DNA of 64,000 bases from Streptomyces flavofungini (GCF_030388665.1 NZ_CP128846.1:3636001-3700000); one strand, 5' to 3'. Numbered from the stretch's first letter, positions 1-9,321 are shown. Program-made: numbers and translations. The notes: generated by a model not told the origin, from the letters alone.

Positions 1-3000
1 GCGGGCCAGGTCCTTCGGTCCCTCCTGCTTTCCGTACGCGTTGCCGGGCTTCACCTCCCAGATGTACACCTCGTCCTTCCCCCAGAAGATCAGGTCCGCG
101 CGTCCGGTGTTGCCCGCCTTGTTTCCACTCGCCCCAGGAAGCAGGTTGCCCATCGCTCCCTTGTTGAGGTCGATGGTCACGTAGCCGGCGACCTTGTTGC
201 TCTTGGCCCACTCGTTCGCGGCCTTCGCGCTCTGGCAGACGGACGCGTCGTGCGCGCTCAGCGACTTCATGGCCGCGGCACTGCAGCGAGAGCCGACGTT
301 GGACTTCCCTCCGTTGTCCGGAGCTTTGTTCTTCTTGGCCGCGGGCGCCAGCACACCCGTCGAAGCGGCTCCGGCGCCCCCCGCACACACTTCTCTGATG
401 CCCTCGCGGCACGGCAGATGGCCGTCGATCTCCACGAAGCTCGTGGGGTTGCCGCCACCGAACGCGTACCGATTCCCCGTCAGCGGGTCGGACCCCAGGT
501 CCATGTCCGCGAGCGCGCCGGTGTACATGTCCCGGGTCGTGAACCGGTTCGACCCGGGGCTGTAGTCCCGGAACCCCATGTCGTAGGTGCCGGAGGCACT
601 GTCCCAGCGCTTGGAGTTGAAGCGGAAGGAGTTGTAGGCCTCCTTCGTCGGATCCGTCGCCGTCGGCTTGTCGATGCCGGTGAAGTCGGCGGGGTCGGCG
701 CTGCCATAGGCCGTGTAGCCGTACGTGGCCTTCGTGTTGCCGTCCTTGTCCGTGAGGGTCTCGACGTCGGTGTGACTGTTGTAGCCGTAGTAGGTGTCCT
801 CGGTCTTGTTGTCCGCCGTGCGCTTGACCTGGGAGAGCCGCTGGCCCCAGGGGCTGTACTGGTAGGACTTGGCGAGCTTGCCCGCGACGTCCTCGCTCAG
901 GACCTCGCCCGACATGCCCAGGTAGTTGTAGTCCGTCTTCTTGCCGTCGGCGTCGGTGCGGCTGGCGGTGCGGTCCAACGGGTCGTACGCGTACTTCGTG
1001 GCCTTGAGGGCCCCGGACCCGGTGTCCGCCTTCTCGTGCTGCTTGACGCGGTCGAAGCCGTCGTAAGCGGTGCGCTCCACGACCTTGCCGCCCGCCGTCG
1101 TCGACTCCTGGCGGCCGAAGGGGTCGTATTGGTACCAGACCTCGGCCCCGCCCTGCGTGGCTTTCAGGAGGCGGTTCCGGTCGTACCCGTAGGTGGTCGT
1201 CTTCCCCTTCACCGTCTGCGAGATGACGTTCGCGTTGTCGTCGTGGACGTAGGTCTCCGTGCCCGCGCCGTCACCGGTGCGGGTCGACTTCGACAGGCGG
1301 TCCGCCGGGTCGTAGGCGTACTCCGTGGTGGACGACAGGTACTTCGACGTGTCGTCGGCGTTCATCTTCTTCGCCTCGTCCCGCGCCTTGTTGCCGTTGG
1401 GGTCGTAGGCGTAGGTGTGCGAGGAGACGAGGGTGCCGTTCGGCTTCTTCTCCGTCTGGGACTTGAGGGTGCCGTCCAGGTGGTAGGCGTAGTCGACGGT
1501 GTTCTTGTTGGCCTTCGTCTCCTGTTTCTTCTCGCCGCGCCAGGTGTAGTCGTACGACGTGACCTTCGGGGAGGTGTCGGACGCGGACTTGCCGACCGAG
1601 GCGGTCTTGACGAGTTCGCGCAGGTCGTAGGTGTACTTGGCGAACTGGTCGGGGTGGGTCAGGGTCTCGGGCCGGCCGTTCGCGTCGTACGTGTACGACG
1701 TGGTCTTCTTCTCCTGGCCCGCCAGGGCCTCCACGACCTTCTCGACCTGGTTCAGGCCCGTGTAGGAGATCGTGTACGCGTCGACCTTCGTGCCCGTCGA
1801 CTTGTCGTCGATCGAGGTGAGGTTGCCGTTGACGTCGTAGGCGTACGCGAAGCGCTTGTTCTCCGTGTCCGCTTCCGCCGAGGCGTCACGGACGAGTTTG
1901 ACCTTGGAGGCGCCCGCGGCGGTGAGCGTCGTGATCTCGTTCTTCTTGTAGGACTTCGTGGACAGCTTCACCCAGCCCTTGCCGTCACCCGTGCGGTCCG
2001 CGTACGCCGTGTACGTCCCCGACTTCGGGATCGGCAGCTTCCACCCGGCGCTCCCGCGCTTCTGGGCCGCCTCCCCCAGGACCTCGTTGCGGCCCACCGG
2101 AATCCCGTCGTCGTCGAGGGACTTGAGCTTGCCGTCCGGGTAGTGGCCCCAGCGCATGGTGCGGCTGGACGATCCCGCCGCGGAGGTGAGCTGGCGGGCG
2201 CTCTGCTGACCGAGCTTGTTGTAGTCGTAGGTCGTGGTGATGTTCCAGGCGTCCTTGGACGACTTCACCCAGCCGTTGTCGTAGTACCGGTAGTCCGTGT
2301 CGTTGCGGGTCTGCTCGCCCTCGGACGGCGGCATCGAGACCTTCGCGACCCGGCCCACCGCGTCGTACGTCGTCTCCGTCCAGACCTTCCGGTTGTAGCG
2401 CGGGTCCTTCGGGTCGTACGGCTGGATCTGCCGCTTGGGACGGTTGAGTTCGTCGTAGGTGGTCTCGGCGACGAAGGCGTCGGGACGGTCGGCGGCCACG
2501 CTGCGCGGCGTGAACACCTTGATCCGGTTGCCGACCTCGTCGTAGCCGAACTTCGTCGTGCGGAGCGTCTTGTCCGTGTGCGGGACCTCGGTCACGGCGA
2601 GCTTGCCGCGCTCGTCGTAGTGGTTCTTGGTGGTGTTGTTCTCCTGGTCGGTCGTCGAGACGACCAGGGAGTCCTTGTCGTAGGCCTGCTTGGTCGTGCG
2701 CCCGGCCGCGTCCGTGACCGCGACGACCCGGTGGTTCATGTCGTAGTCGGTCTTGGTGGTGTAGTCGTCGGGGTCGGAGGTGGCGTTCTTCTTCGGGTCG
2801 ATGACGCGGACCGAGTTGCCCACGCCGTCGTAGAGGTAACTGACCTTTTCCTTCTTGGCGTTGACGACCGAGGTGAGCTGGTAGATCTCGTCGTAGGAGT
2901 GGGTCGTGACGTAGTCGTCGGGGGTCGACGGGGTCGCCACGCCCTTCGGCTCCGTGGTCGTGCGCAGGTTGCCGACCTTGTCGTACGTGTAGACCGTCTT

Positions 3001-6000
3001 CCGCTCGCCGGAGGAGTCCGTGTCCTTGGGCGCGGTGGCGGACGTGACCTGGTCGGCCTTGTCGTAGACGGCCGTCGACACCGCGCCGTTCGGGGCGGTG
3101 GACTTCTCGACGTTGTCGTTCGGGTCGTACACGGGCGCCGGGGTCGTGATGTACTCGCCCGCCGCCTGGTCCTTCGGGACCTTCGAGACCAGCGGGCGGC
3201 CGTAGGTGTCGTAGGTCTGGGTGGTCTTCTTGCCCAGCGCGTCGACAACGGCGGTGACCTGGCCGCGCTCGTCGTACTCGGTCTGCGTGACCTTGCTGAG
3301 CGCGTCCGTGGTGGTGCGCGGGTAGCCGGAGGGCGCGAAGTCCGAGTAGAGCGTGGGGTTGCCGTTGGCGTCGGTGGACTTGGTCAGCTGGCCGTACGCG
3401 TCGTAGTCGTAGGTCGTCGTGTAGTCGCCGTCCGCGGGGGTCGCCACGCCCTTCGGGTCGGTGACCTTCTTCAGGTTGCCCTTGCCGTCGTAGCCGAACT
3501 CCCAGGTCCGGTTCTCCGCCGAGGTCTTCTTCCGCAGGTCGGCGACGTATCCGTCCTCGCGAGTGTCGTACGCGTAGCGCACCGAGTGGGCCGGGTACTT
3601 GCCCGGGGCGCAGTCCGCCGCGGGCGGCACGCCGTCCTTGTTCTCCTCCGCCGACCGCTCCCACAGCGGGTAGCCGGTCTTCTCGTCGTAGCAGTAGGCC
3701 GTCTTCGCGCCGTTGTTCTCCTCAAGCAGCGTGACGTTGTTGTCGCCGTCCCAGCTCATCTTCGTGTACTCGGACTTGGCGTTGACGACCTTGACCGGCC
3801 GGTCGCCGTCGTCGGTCTCATAGGTGGAGGAGTGCCGCTCGGCGTCGGTGACCCTGGTCTCGTCGCCGCCGCCCTGCCGCTTCTTGTACGTGAAGTCCGT
3901 CGTGCCGTCGAGGCGGTCGGTGACCGTCTTCGTGGACCAGCGGTAGTCGGTCTCGGCGGTGACCGAGTAGTCGAGGCCGGTGCTGTGGCCGCGCGGGTCG
4001 GTGACCTTCGTCAGCTTCGGGTTCTTGGCGCCCTGCGTCGCGTCGTACGTGAACTTGAAGACCTTGGGCTGCGCCGATCCGTCGCCGTCGGTGAGGCGGC
4101 CGAGATGGCCCTTCTGCGTGTAGTGGAAGGCGACCTTGCGCCCCGACACGTCCGTGACCGACTTCAGGTGGTCGTAGATCCTCGGGTTCCAGAGGTCCTT
4201 GCCGGAGGCCTTCTCGCCCTTGTCGTCGATGTACTCGTACGTGGCGTCGCCCGGCCGGTAGTAGTCGAGCCGCAGCGTGGTGCGCGCCGACGGGTCCTTG
4301 ATCGCGGTCAGGAACTTCACGCGCCGGTTGCCGGAGTCGCGCAGCTCGTACTCGTACGTCTGTGTGTTGCCGTTCTTGTCGACGACCGAGGTCAGATAGC
4401 CGTCACAGCCGATCAGGAAGCGGGTGCCGTCCGGCCGTGTCAGCGTCCAGGCGTCCGGCACCTCGGGGTCGACGCCCGGCAGGCACGAGGTGCGCGCGCC
4501 GTCCTTGGCCTTCAGGCGGTAGTGGTACCCGGGCGAGGGCTTCCACTCCCCGCCCCCGTCCTTGCGGAAGATCTGCTGGGTGCCGTCGCCGTCGACGACG
4601 TACGCCTCGCCCGGATTCACGTCCGGGTGGAAGTCGAGCACGGCGCCGAGCCGCAGCGGCCCCGACGCCTGCGCCGACCAGCCGTGGCCCAGCTGCCCGT
4701 CGGAGGTGTCCTGGGCGTTGTACGTGAAGCGCGCGAAGGTGTTGATGCCGCGGCCCGGGTTGCTGAACGCGTCGTAGGACCAGACGGCGTTGCCCGAACC
4801 GACGTTGGACATCAGGGTCGAGCCCGCGCCGGTGTTCTTGCCCGTGTACGCGTGGTACTTCTCCAGGCCGAGCCGGTCCGCCGTCGGGTCCTCGACGGCC
4901 GTCGCCTGGGCGAGGCCGCCGATGCCGGGCTTCTGCGACAGCCAGGTGTCGTCGGCCTTGTTGTAGACGTCCCAGGTCAGGGTGAATCCCGCGCGGCGGT
5001 TGCCGTCGACGGGCGGGGCCTTGACCTCGGCCCGCACGGTCGCGGACGCGCCCGCCGCGAGGGCCGGGACGTCCGTCCGCAGCTGGTTGTCGCCGGACGT
5101 GGCGTCCGAGCCGTCCGGGAACGCCCACCGGTAGCTGAGCTGCCGCTCGCCCGCGGGCCAGGCCGAGGTCGTCGTGTTGGTGACCGTGACCGTCACCGGG
5201 TAGGTGTTGCGGGCGGTCATGCGGGTGGGGGTGCCCGGGGCGTAGTAGGTGTCCCAGGGGGTGGGGGTCGCGTAGACGACACTGAGGCGGGCGCGGCCCG
5301 GGTCGGCCGCCTCCGCCTTCACCGGCAGGCCCTTGCCGGCCTTCGGGTCCTTGAGCCAGCGGCGGGCGAGGGCCGTGGCGTCCCGGGAGAGGTCCTTGCC
5401 GTTCCCGGCCCGCAGGTGGACCCGAGCGTCGAGGACACGGGCCCTCTCCGGGATCCCCGCCATCGAGAACTCCAGCGCGTCCCGGGCCTTCCCCGCGCCC
5501 TTGTCCGCCGCCGTGACGCGGAGGGTGTGGCCCGCCTTCGGTACGCCCACGCGCCGCACCGGCGAACCCAGCAGCCGGCCGTCCTTGGTCTTCACCAGGA
5601 CCCGGTACGCGTAGCGGCGCCCGGTCTCGGTGCGGCTCGACTGCGGGGTCGGTGCGGTGGTGGTGTCCCGGTGGCGCGTGGCCCCCTTGCCGAGGTCGGC
5701 CACGAGGGTCGAGGTCGTCGGGCGGAAGTCGGCCTTCGGGGAGCGGTGCAGCTGATAGCCGACGACGTCGTGCCCCTTGGCCTTGGGCCAGGAGAGTTCG
5801 GGGCCGGTGGCGTGGACGACCGAGGGGGCCTTGATGGCGGTGGCACCGGCCGCGCCGTAGGTGACCTTCAGGAGCGGCGAGTTGCGGGGATAGGTCCGCT
5901 TGGGTGAGTCCTTGGGCGGGTCGGCCCGGGGTTCCGGGGCGTCTTCCTGCCCCTGTCTCTGCGGCTGTTCCGGTACGGCGTCGGGCTCCGACGCGAAGGC

Positions 6001-6075
6001 GAATTGCGGCAGCGCCGTGGCGACCACCGCCGAGATGACGAGGGCGGCTAACGGCCCGCGATGACCAGTTCTCAC
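1..6075 (-). CDS. Secreted Rhs/YD-repeat protein with nuclease-like C-terminal tip (3' end outside window)
   Basis: Starts at GTG 6075 and stays open for 2025 codons to the window edge, so the stop is not visible. Residues 1-27 form a signal peptide (RTGHRG, hydrophobic core, then FAFA). An export-type N-terminal third follows, with a DNRLRE-like stretch (VLDARVHLRAG). From about residue 600 to 1860 there are more than twenty YD repeats (for example YDANGR, YDERGQ, YDPLDR). The Rhs core ends with YDMGFRDYSPGSNRF and NRYAFGGGNPTSFVEIDG near residue 1885. The variable tip after it (plus positions 1-420) contains RADLIFWGKDEVYIWEVKPG, a D...ExK arrangement typical of PD-(D/E)XK nucleases. Known: Rhs cages carry variable C-terminal toxins, usually followed by an immunity gene. 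Inferred: this is a contact-dependent or released nuclease toxin. Any immunity gene would lie left of position 1. The family is certain; the toxin class is moderately sure. Confidence 0.9.
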   Translation of the reverse strand, partial: MRTGHRGPLAALVISAVVATALPQFAFASEPDAVPEQPQRQGQEDAPEPRADPPKDSPKRTYPRNSPLLKVTYGAAGATAIKAPSVVHATGPELSWPKAKGHDVVGYQLHRSPKADFRPTTSTLVADLGKGATRHRDTTTAPTPQSSRTETGRRYAYRVLVKTKDGRLLGSPVRRVGVPKAGHTLRVTAADKGAGKARDALEFSMAGIPERARVLDARVHLRAGNGKDLSRDATALARRWLKDPKAGKGLPVKAEAADPGRARLSVVYATPTPWDTYYAPGTPTRMTARNTYPVTVTVTNTTTSAWPAGERQLSYRWAFPDGSDATSGDNQLRTDVPALAAGASATVRAEVKAPPVDGNRRAGFTLTWDVYNKADDTWLSQKPGIGGLAQATAVEDPTADRLGLEKYHAYTGKNTGAGSTLMSNVGSGNAVWSYDAFSNPGRGINTFARFTYNAQDTSDGQLGHGWSAQASGPLRLGAVLDFHPDVNPGEAYVVDGDGTQQIFRKDGGGEWKPSPGYHYRLKAKDGARTSCLPGVDPEVPDAWTLTRPDGTRFLIGCDGYLTSVVDKNGNTQTYEYELRDSGNRRVKFLTAIKDPSARTTLRLDYYRPGDATYEYIDDKGEKASGKDLWNPRIYDHLKSVTDVSGRKVAFHYTQKGHLGRLTDGDGSAQPKVFKFTYDATQGAKNPKLTKVTDPRGHSTGLDYSVTAETDYRWSTKTVTDRLDGTTDFTYKKRQGGGDETRVTDAERHSSTYETDDGDRPVKVVNAKSEYTKMSWDGDNNVTLLEENNGAKTAYCYDEKTGYPLWERSAEENKDGVPPAADCAPGKYPAHSVRYAYDTREDGYVADLRKKTSAENRTWEFGYDGKGNLKKVTDPKGVATPADGDYTTTYDYDAYGQLTKSTDANGNPTLYSDFAPSGYPRTTTDALSKVTQTEYDERGQVTAVVDALGKKTTQTYDTYGRPLVSKVPKDQAAGEYITTPAPVYDPNDNVEKSTAPNGAVSTAVYDKADQVTSATAPKDTDSSGERKTVYTYDKVGNLRTTTEPKGVATPSTPDDYVTTHSYDEIYQLTSVVNAKKEKVSYLYDGVGNSVRVIDPKKNATSDPDDYTTKTDYDMNHRVVAVTDAAGRTTKQAYDKDSLVVSTTDQENNTTKNHYDERGKLAVTEVPHTDKTLRTTKFGYDEVGNRIKVFTPRSVAADRPDAFVAETTYDELNRPKRQIQPYDPKDPRYNRKVWTETTYDAVGRVAKVSMPPSEGEQTRNDTDYRYYDNGWVKSSKDAWNITTTYDYNKLGQQSARQLTSAAGSSSRTMRWGHYPDGKLKSLDDDGIPVGRNEVLGEAAQKRGSAGWKLPIPKSGTYTAYADRTGDGKGWVKLSTKSYKKNEITTLTAAGASKVKLVRDASAEADTENKRFAYAYDVNGNLTSIDDKSTGTKVDAYTISYTGLNQVEKVVEALAGQEKKTTSYTYDANGRPETLTHPDQFAKYTYDLRELVKTASVGKSASDTSPKVTSYDYTWRGEKKQETKANKNTVDYAYHLDGTLKSQTEKKPNGTLVSSHTYAYDPNGNKARDEAKKMNADDTSKYLSSTTEYAYDPADRLSKSTRTGDGAGTETYVHDDNANVISQTVKGKTTTYGYDRNRLLKATQGGAEVWYQYDPFGRQESTTAGGKVVERTAYDGFDRVKQHEKADTGSGALKATKYAYDPLDRTASRTDADGKKTDYNYLGMSGEVLSEDVAGKLAKSYQYSPWGQRLSQVKRTADNKTEDTYYGYNSHTDVETLTDKDGNTKATYGYTAYGSADPADFTGIDKPTATDPTKEAYNSFRFNSKRWDSASGTYDMGFRDYSPGSNRFTTRDMYTGALADMDLGSDPLTGNRYAFGGGNPTSFVEIDGHLPCREGIREVCAGGAGAASTGVLAPAAKKNKAPDNGGKSNVGSRCSAAAMKSLSAHDASVCQSAKAANEWAKSNKVAGYVTIDLNKGAMGNLLPGASGNKAGNTGRADLIFWGKDEVYIWEVKPGNAYGKQEGPKDLAR

Positions 6076-6296
6076 TGTGCCGACTACCTCTCTGCGCTTC
6101 CGAATGCGGGCAGCACGGAGTGCCGCCCCGTGGAATTCCAGGAGCAGTGAACGGAAAACTGGGAGGAGTTCTAGACAGGTGCGCGAGCTCGGGTCAACTG
6201 CCAGCAGAAGTCGGGCAGTTGACCTCTCGTCACGACAAGAGCGGAGATCTCGGCCGCACCGGGACCCGCTCGACTTGAGGCCGAGGCGGGGAATTT

Positions 6297-6323
6297 CAGC
6301 CCGCCCGGCGTTTGAGGGCGAGG
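6297..6323. repeat. Dispersed intergenic repeat, copy A
   Basis: Contains CCCGGCGTTTGAGGGCGAGG, nearly the same as the element at 9270-9297. Such GTTTGAGG-containing elements are scattered between genes in Streptomyces. It lies in the 293-base gap between the Rhs gene and the MocR gene, where I see no other gene. Confidence 0.6.
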
Positions 6324-6347
6324 CGTGGAGCTCCGATCAGGGGGAAA

Positions 6348-6360
6348 GGGGCGCAGCCCC
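6348..6360 (-). terminator. Short GC hairpin after the MocR gene
   Basis: GGGGC-GCA-GCCCC, a perfect 5-bp stem just past the stop of the MocR gene. It has no T-tract, so it is a weak candidate. Confidence 0.4.
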
Positions 6361-6368
6361 GGCCGAGG

Positions 6369-7802
6369 TCAGGGCAAGGCGCGGCACAACGCGGCGAGCG
6401 CCGCCACCCACGCGTGGTCCGGCGGCGTCCCGTACCCCACGACCAGCGCATCCTCCGAAGGAGCAGTGGCCAGGGGATGCCGGAACCGCGACACCCCCTG
6501 AAGCGCGAGCCGCTGCCAGTGCGCGGCCTGGACCACAGCCTGCTCCGACCCCGGCGGGAGCCGCACCACCGCGTGGAGCCCCGCCGCGATCCCGGTGACC
6601 CGCACCTCCGGCGCCCGGTCGGCGAGCGCGGCCACCAACTGGTCCCGCCGCCGCCGATAGCGCAGCCGGGCGGCCCGGACATGCCGGTCGTACGCTCCGG
6701 ACGTCAGGAACTCCGCCAGCGTCACCTGGTCCAGGGAGCTGCAGGCGGCCCCCGCCGAGTACTTCAACTCGGCGACCTCCAGGGCGATTTCGGCGGGCAG
6801 CACCATCCACGCCAGCCGAAGGCCGGGGGCCAGCGACTTGCTGGCCGTGCCGAGGTAGACCACGCGGTCGGGGTCGAGCCCCTGAAGCGCGCCGACCGGC
6901 TGCCGGTCGTAGCGGAACTCCCCGTCGTAGTCGTCCTCCAGGATCAGCCCGTCCGCGCGCCGCGCCCAGTCGACGGCCGCCGCCCGCCGGTCGGGGTGCA
7001 GCGGCACGCCCATCGGGAACTGGTGGGCGGGGGTCATCAGGACGGCCCGGTGGTCCGCCAACCCCTCCGTGCGGGTGCCGAGTTCGTCGAAGCCGAGCGG
7101 GACGGTGCGAAGGCCGCTGCGCACGAGCCGCTCCCAGTGGAGGTCGAGTCCGTACGACTCCACGGCGACGGTCCGGAGCCCGCGCGCGTGCAACAGCTCG
7201 CCGAGCAGGGTCAGGCCGTGGGCGAAGCCGGGCACGACGACGATCCGGTCCGGGTCCGCGTGCACGCCACGGGCGCGGGCGAGGTAGGAGGCGAGGGCGG
7301 TGCGCAGTTCGACGCGGCCGCGCGGGTCCTCGTAGCCGAGTACGTCGTCGGGGGCGGCGGCGAGCGCGCGGCGGGCCGCCTTCAGCCACCCCGCGCGCGG
7401 GAACGAGGCCAGGTCCGGTGTGCCCGCCATCAGGTTGTACAGCGGGGCGCCGCCCGTCCTCGGCGTGCGCGCGGGCGCCACCGGGCGCGGCACCTCGCGC
7501 TCGGCGACCCGGGTGCCCGAGCCCTGCCGGGCCGTGAGCCAGCCCTCGGCGACCAGGTCCGCGTACGCGTCGGCGACCGTGTTGCGGGCGACGCCCAGGT
7601 CCACGGCGAGCGTGCGGGAGGAGGGGAGACGGGTCCCGGGGGCGAGGCGGCCGCCCCGCACCGCCTCGCGCAAGGCGTCCGTGAGGCTCTTGCGGACCCC
7701 CGAGCGGGCTCCCGTGCCCGCCGTGTCCAGATGGAGGTCGACGCTCCAGCCGCCGTTGCCGGAACCGCTCTCGTCACCCCGATTGGCCCAGGAATCATCC
7801 AT
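6369..7802 (-). CDS. MocR-family (GntR HTH + aminotransferase-fold) transcriptional regulator
   Basis: 477 residues, the usual MocR length. Residues 30-100 form a GntR winged helix (LPSSRTLAVDLGVARNTV, then GWLTARQGSGTRV). Residues 120-477 are a class-I aminotransferase fold. The PLP-binding Asp region is LILEDDYDGEFRYD (near 287-300) and the Schiff-base Lys is K322 in GTASKSLAPG, so it can bind PLP. Start ATG 7802. It is divergent from the CMD/PEP-mutase pair across only 47 bp, so the likely role is control of that pair and of itself. The effector and target metabolite are unknown. MocR proteins control vitamin B6, GABA or taurine genes in other bacteria, but none of those is next door. Confidence 0.92.
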   Translation of the reverse strand: MDDSWANRGDESGSGNGGWSVDLHLDTAGTGARSGVRKSLTDALREAVRGGRLAPGTRLPSSRTLAVDLGVARNTVADAYADLVAEGWLTARQGSGTRVAEREVPRPVAPARTPRTGGAPLYNLMAGTPDLASFPRAGWLKAARRALAAAPDDVLGYEDPRGRVELRTALASYLARARGVHADPDRIVVVPGFAHGLTLLGELLHARGLRTVAVESYGLDLHWERLVRSGLRTVPLGFDELGTRTEGLADHRAVLMTPAHQFPMGVPLHPDRRAAAVDWARRADGLILEDDYDGEFRYDRQPVGALQGLDPDRVVYLGTASKSLAPGLRLAWMVLPAEIALEVAELKYSAGAACSSLDQVTLAEFLTSGAYDRHVRAARLRYRRRRDQLVAALADRAPEVRVTGIAAGLHAVVRLPPGSEQAVVQAAHWQRLALQGVSRFRHPLATAPSEDALVVGYGTPPDHAWVAALAALCRALP

Positions 7803-7849
7803 AGGAATGGACCATACCTGTGGGCTAATCGCGGCGTAGGTTCGACGGC
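7799..7849. promoter_or_regulatory. Divergent promoter and probable MocR operator
   Basis: On the plus strand TAGGTT (7837-7842) ends exactly 7 nt before ATG 7850, the spacing of a leaderless -10 box. On the minus strand TATGGT ends 8 nt before ATG 7802. CCATA occurs at 7799-7803 and 7812-7816, a 13-bp-spaced direct repeat; MocR regulators often bind direct repeats. No good -35 is present on either side, as expected for an activator-dependent promoter. Inference from spacing and context. Confidence 0.5.
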
Positions 7850-8404
7850 ATGACGACGACCAGTGCGACGAACTCGACTCCCCACGCCCACACCGACCGC
7901 CTCCCCGAGCACACCCCCCGCCTCAACATGGCCGAGCTGGCCCCCGACGCGTACCGGGCCATGATCCGGCTCGCCGCCGCGGCCAAGAAGGGCGTCGACC
8001 CGGTCGTCTTCGAACTCGTCCAGATCCGCGCCTCCCAGATCAACCACTGCGCGTTCTGCGTCGACATGCACACCAAGGACGCGCTCGCCGCGGGCGAGAC
8101 CGTGGAGCGGATCGTCCAGCTCAGCGCCTGGGAGGAGTCCAAGCACTTCTACACCGCGCGGGAGATCGCGGCGATCGAGCTCACCGAGGCCGTCACCGTC
8201 CTCACCGACGGCTTCGTGCCGGACGCGGTGTACGAGCGCGCGGCCCGGCACTTCGACGACACCGAACTCGCCCACCTGATCGCGGCGATCACCCTCATCA
8301 ACGGCTGGAACCGCTTCGCGGTGACCACCCGCATGGTGCCGGGCCACTACACGCCGGGTTCCACCGCGCACCGGCCCGCCGCCGAGGCCGGTGCGGCCAA
8401 GTGA
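7850..8404 (+). CDS. Carboxymuconolactone decarboxylase/AhpD-family protein
   Basis: 184 residues, full length for the CMD/AhpD fold. The redox-type motif is QINHCAFCVDMH, with C67, C70 and H74 forming the CxxC...H site used by AhpD-like peroxidase partners. The region near 104-120 (SAWEESKHFYTAREIAAIE) is the usual second helix pair. It probably acts in the cytosol as a thiol-dependent peroxide or alkylhydroperoxide reductase, or on a small reactive metabolite; the substrate cannot be read from sequence. It appears leaderless. Its stop overlaps the next start by 4 nt (GTGA), so the pair is translationally coupled and probably under the divergent MocR regulator. Confidence 0.92.
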   Translation: MTTTSATNSTPHAHTDRLPEHTPRLNMAELAPDAYRAMIRLAAAAKKGVDPVVFELVQIRASQINHCAFCVDMHTKDALAAGETVERIVQLSAWEESKHFYTAREIAAIELTEAVTVLTDGFVPDAVYERAARHFDDTELAHLIAAITLINGWNRFAVTTRMVPGHYTPGSTAHRPAAEAGAAK

Positions 8405-9135
8405 CCGCCGGCGCCGAGGCGTTCGGGGCGCTGCACCACGGGCGGGCGCCCGGTGATCCGCTCGTCCTGCCCGGACCGTGGGACGCGGCCAGCGCCCGTG
8501 TCTTCGAGGAGGCCGGGTTCCCCGCCCTCGCCACGCCCAGCGCGGGCGTCGCCGCGTCCCTCGGGTACGCCGACGGGGCCGTGCCGCCGCTGGAGATGTT
8601 CGAGGCCGTCGCGCGGATCGCCCGCGCCGTGTCCGTGCCGGTCAGCGCGGACGTCGAGGACGGGTACGGGCTGCCCGCCCGCAAGCTCGTCGGGCGGCTG
8701 CTCGACGCCGGGGTCGTCGGGTGCAACCTGGAGGACTCCCGGGGCGGCGGGGACGCTGCCGCCGGGGCCCTCAAGGACCCGCACGAGCAGGCCGACTACC
8801 TCGCCGCCGTGCGGGACGTCGCCGGGGGCGAGCTGTTCGTCAACGCCCGCGTGGACACGTACATCCGTGGGGTCGCGGATCTGGACGAGACGCTGCGGCG
8901 GGCCCGGCTCTACGTCGAGGCCGGGGCCGACTGCGTCTACGTCATCAAGGCACCGGTCGACGTGCTCCCCGCCCTGCGGGACGGGATCGAGGGGCCCCTC
9001 AACGTCGTCTTCCTGCCGGGCGGGCCCTCGCCCAAGGAACTGGGTTCGCTCGGGGCCACGCGGGTCACCTTCGGGCCGGGTCTGCTGTTCCGGGCGATGG
9101 AGGCGCTGCGGGGGATCGTGGCGGAGCTGGGGTAG
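8401..9135 (+). CDS. Isocitrate lyase/PEP-mutase superfamily enzyme
   Basis: 244 residues, GTG start inside the upstream stop. It has the superfamily's metal-binding segment VSADVEDGYG (residues 81-90; D84, E86, D87), the second acidic site GCNLEDSRGG (108-117), and an N-terminal LVLPGPWDAASARV that matches the substrate-loop strand. The catalytic KKCGH-type loop of true isocitrate lyases is absent, and the protein is much shorter. It therefore belongs to the short 'PEP phosphonomutase-like' group that cleaves or forms C-C or C-P bonds of 2-hydroxy-dicarboxylates. The exact reaction is unknown. It is coupled to the CMD gene. Confidence 0.85.
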   Translation: MTAGAEAFGALHHGRAPGDPLVLPGPWDAASARVFEEAGFPALATPSAGVAASLGYADGAVPPLEMFEAVARIARAVSVPVSADVEDGYGLPARKLVGRLLDAGVVGCNLEDSRGGGDAAAGALKDPHEQADYLAAVRDVAGGELFVNARVDTYIRGVADLDETLRRARLYVEAGADCVYVIKAPVDVLPALRDGIEGPLNVVFLPGGPSPKELGSLGATRVTFGPGLLFRAMEALRGIVAELG

Positions 9136-9175
9136 GCCCTGCGGGGGCATTCCCCGACCCCGCCCCTTCCCGAAC

Positions 9176-9194
9176 CTGGGGGCTCCGCCCCCAG
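9176..9194 (+). terminator. Hairpin after PEP-mutase gene
   Basis: CTGGGGGC-TCC-GCCCCCAG, a perfect 8-bp stem 40 nt after the stop at 9135, between convergent genes. Confidence 0.6.
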
Positions 9195-9201
9195 ACCCCC
9201 G

Positions 9202-9297
9202 CTCCTCAAACGCCGGAGGGGCTGAAGATCTCGCCGGTGCGGCACCGTTCCAGCCCGCCCCGGCAAATTTCCAGCCCGTCCGGCGTTTGAGGACGAG
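9202..9297. repeat. Paired inverted intergenic repeat, copies B and C
   Basis: Copy B at 9202-9225 (CTCCTCAAACGCCGGAGGGG) is the reverse complement of copy C at 9270-9297 (CCGTCCGGCGTTTGAGGACG). Copy C matches the element at 6297-6323. The pair can fold into a long hairpin in the gap between the convergent PEP-mutase and betaine-transport genes. Confidence 0.65.
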
Positions 9298-9321
9298 GCA
9301 CGGAGCGCCGACAGCGGGGGT

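Noticed and set aside
250..5907. An 1885-codon open frame on the plus strand
   Set aside because: It is antisense to the Rhs gene, is Val/Leu/Arg/Gly-only in composition, has no known motif and no ribosome site. GC-rich codon bias on the other strand produces it.
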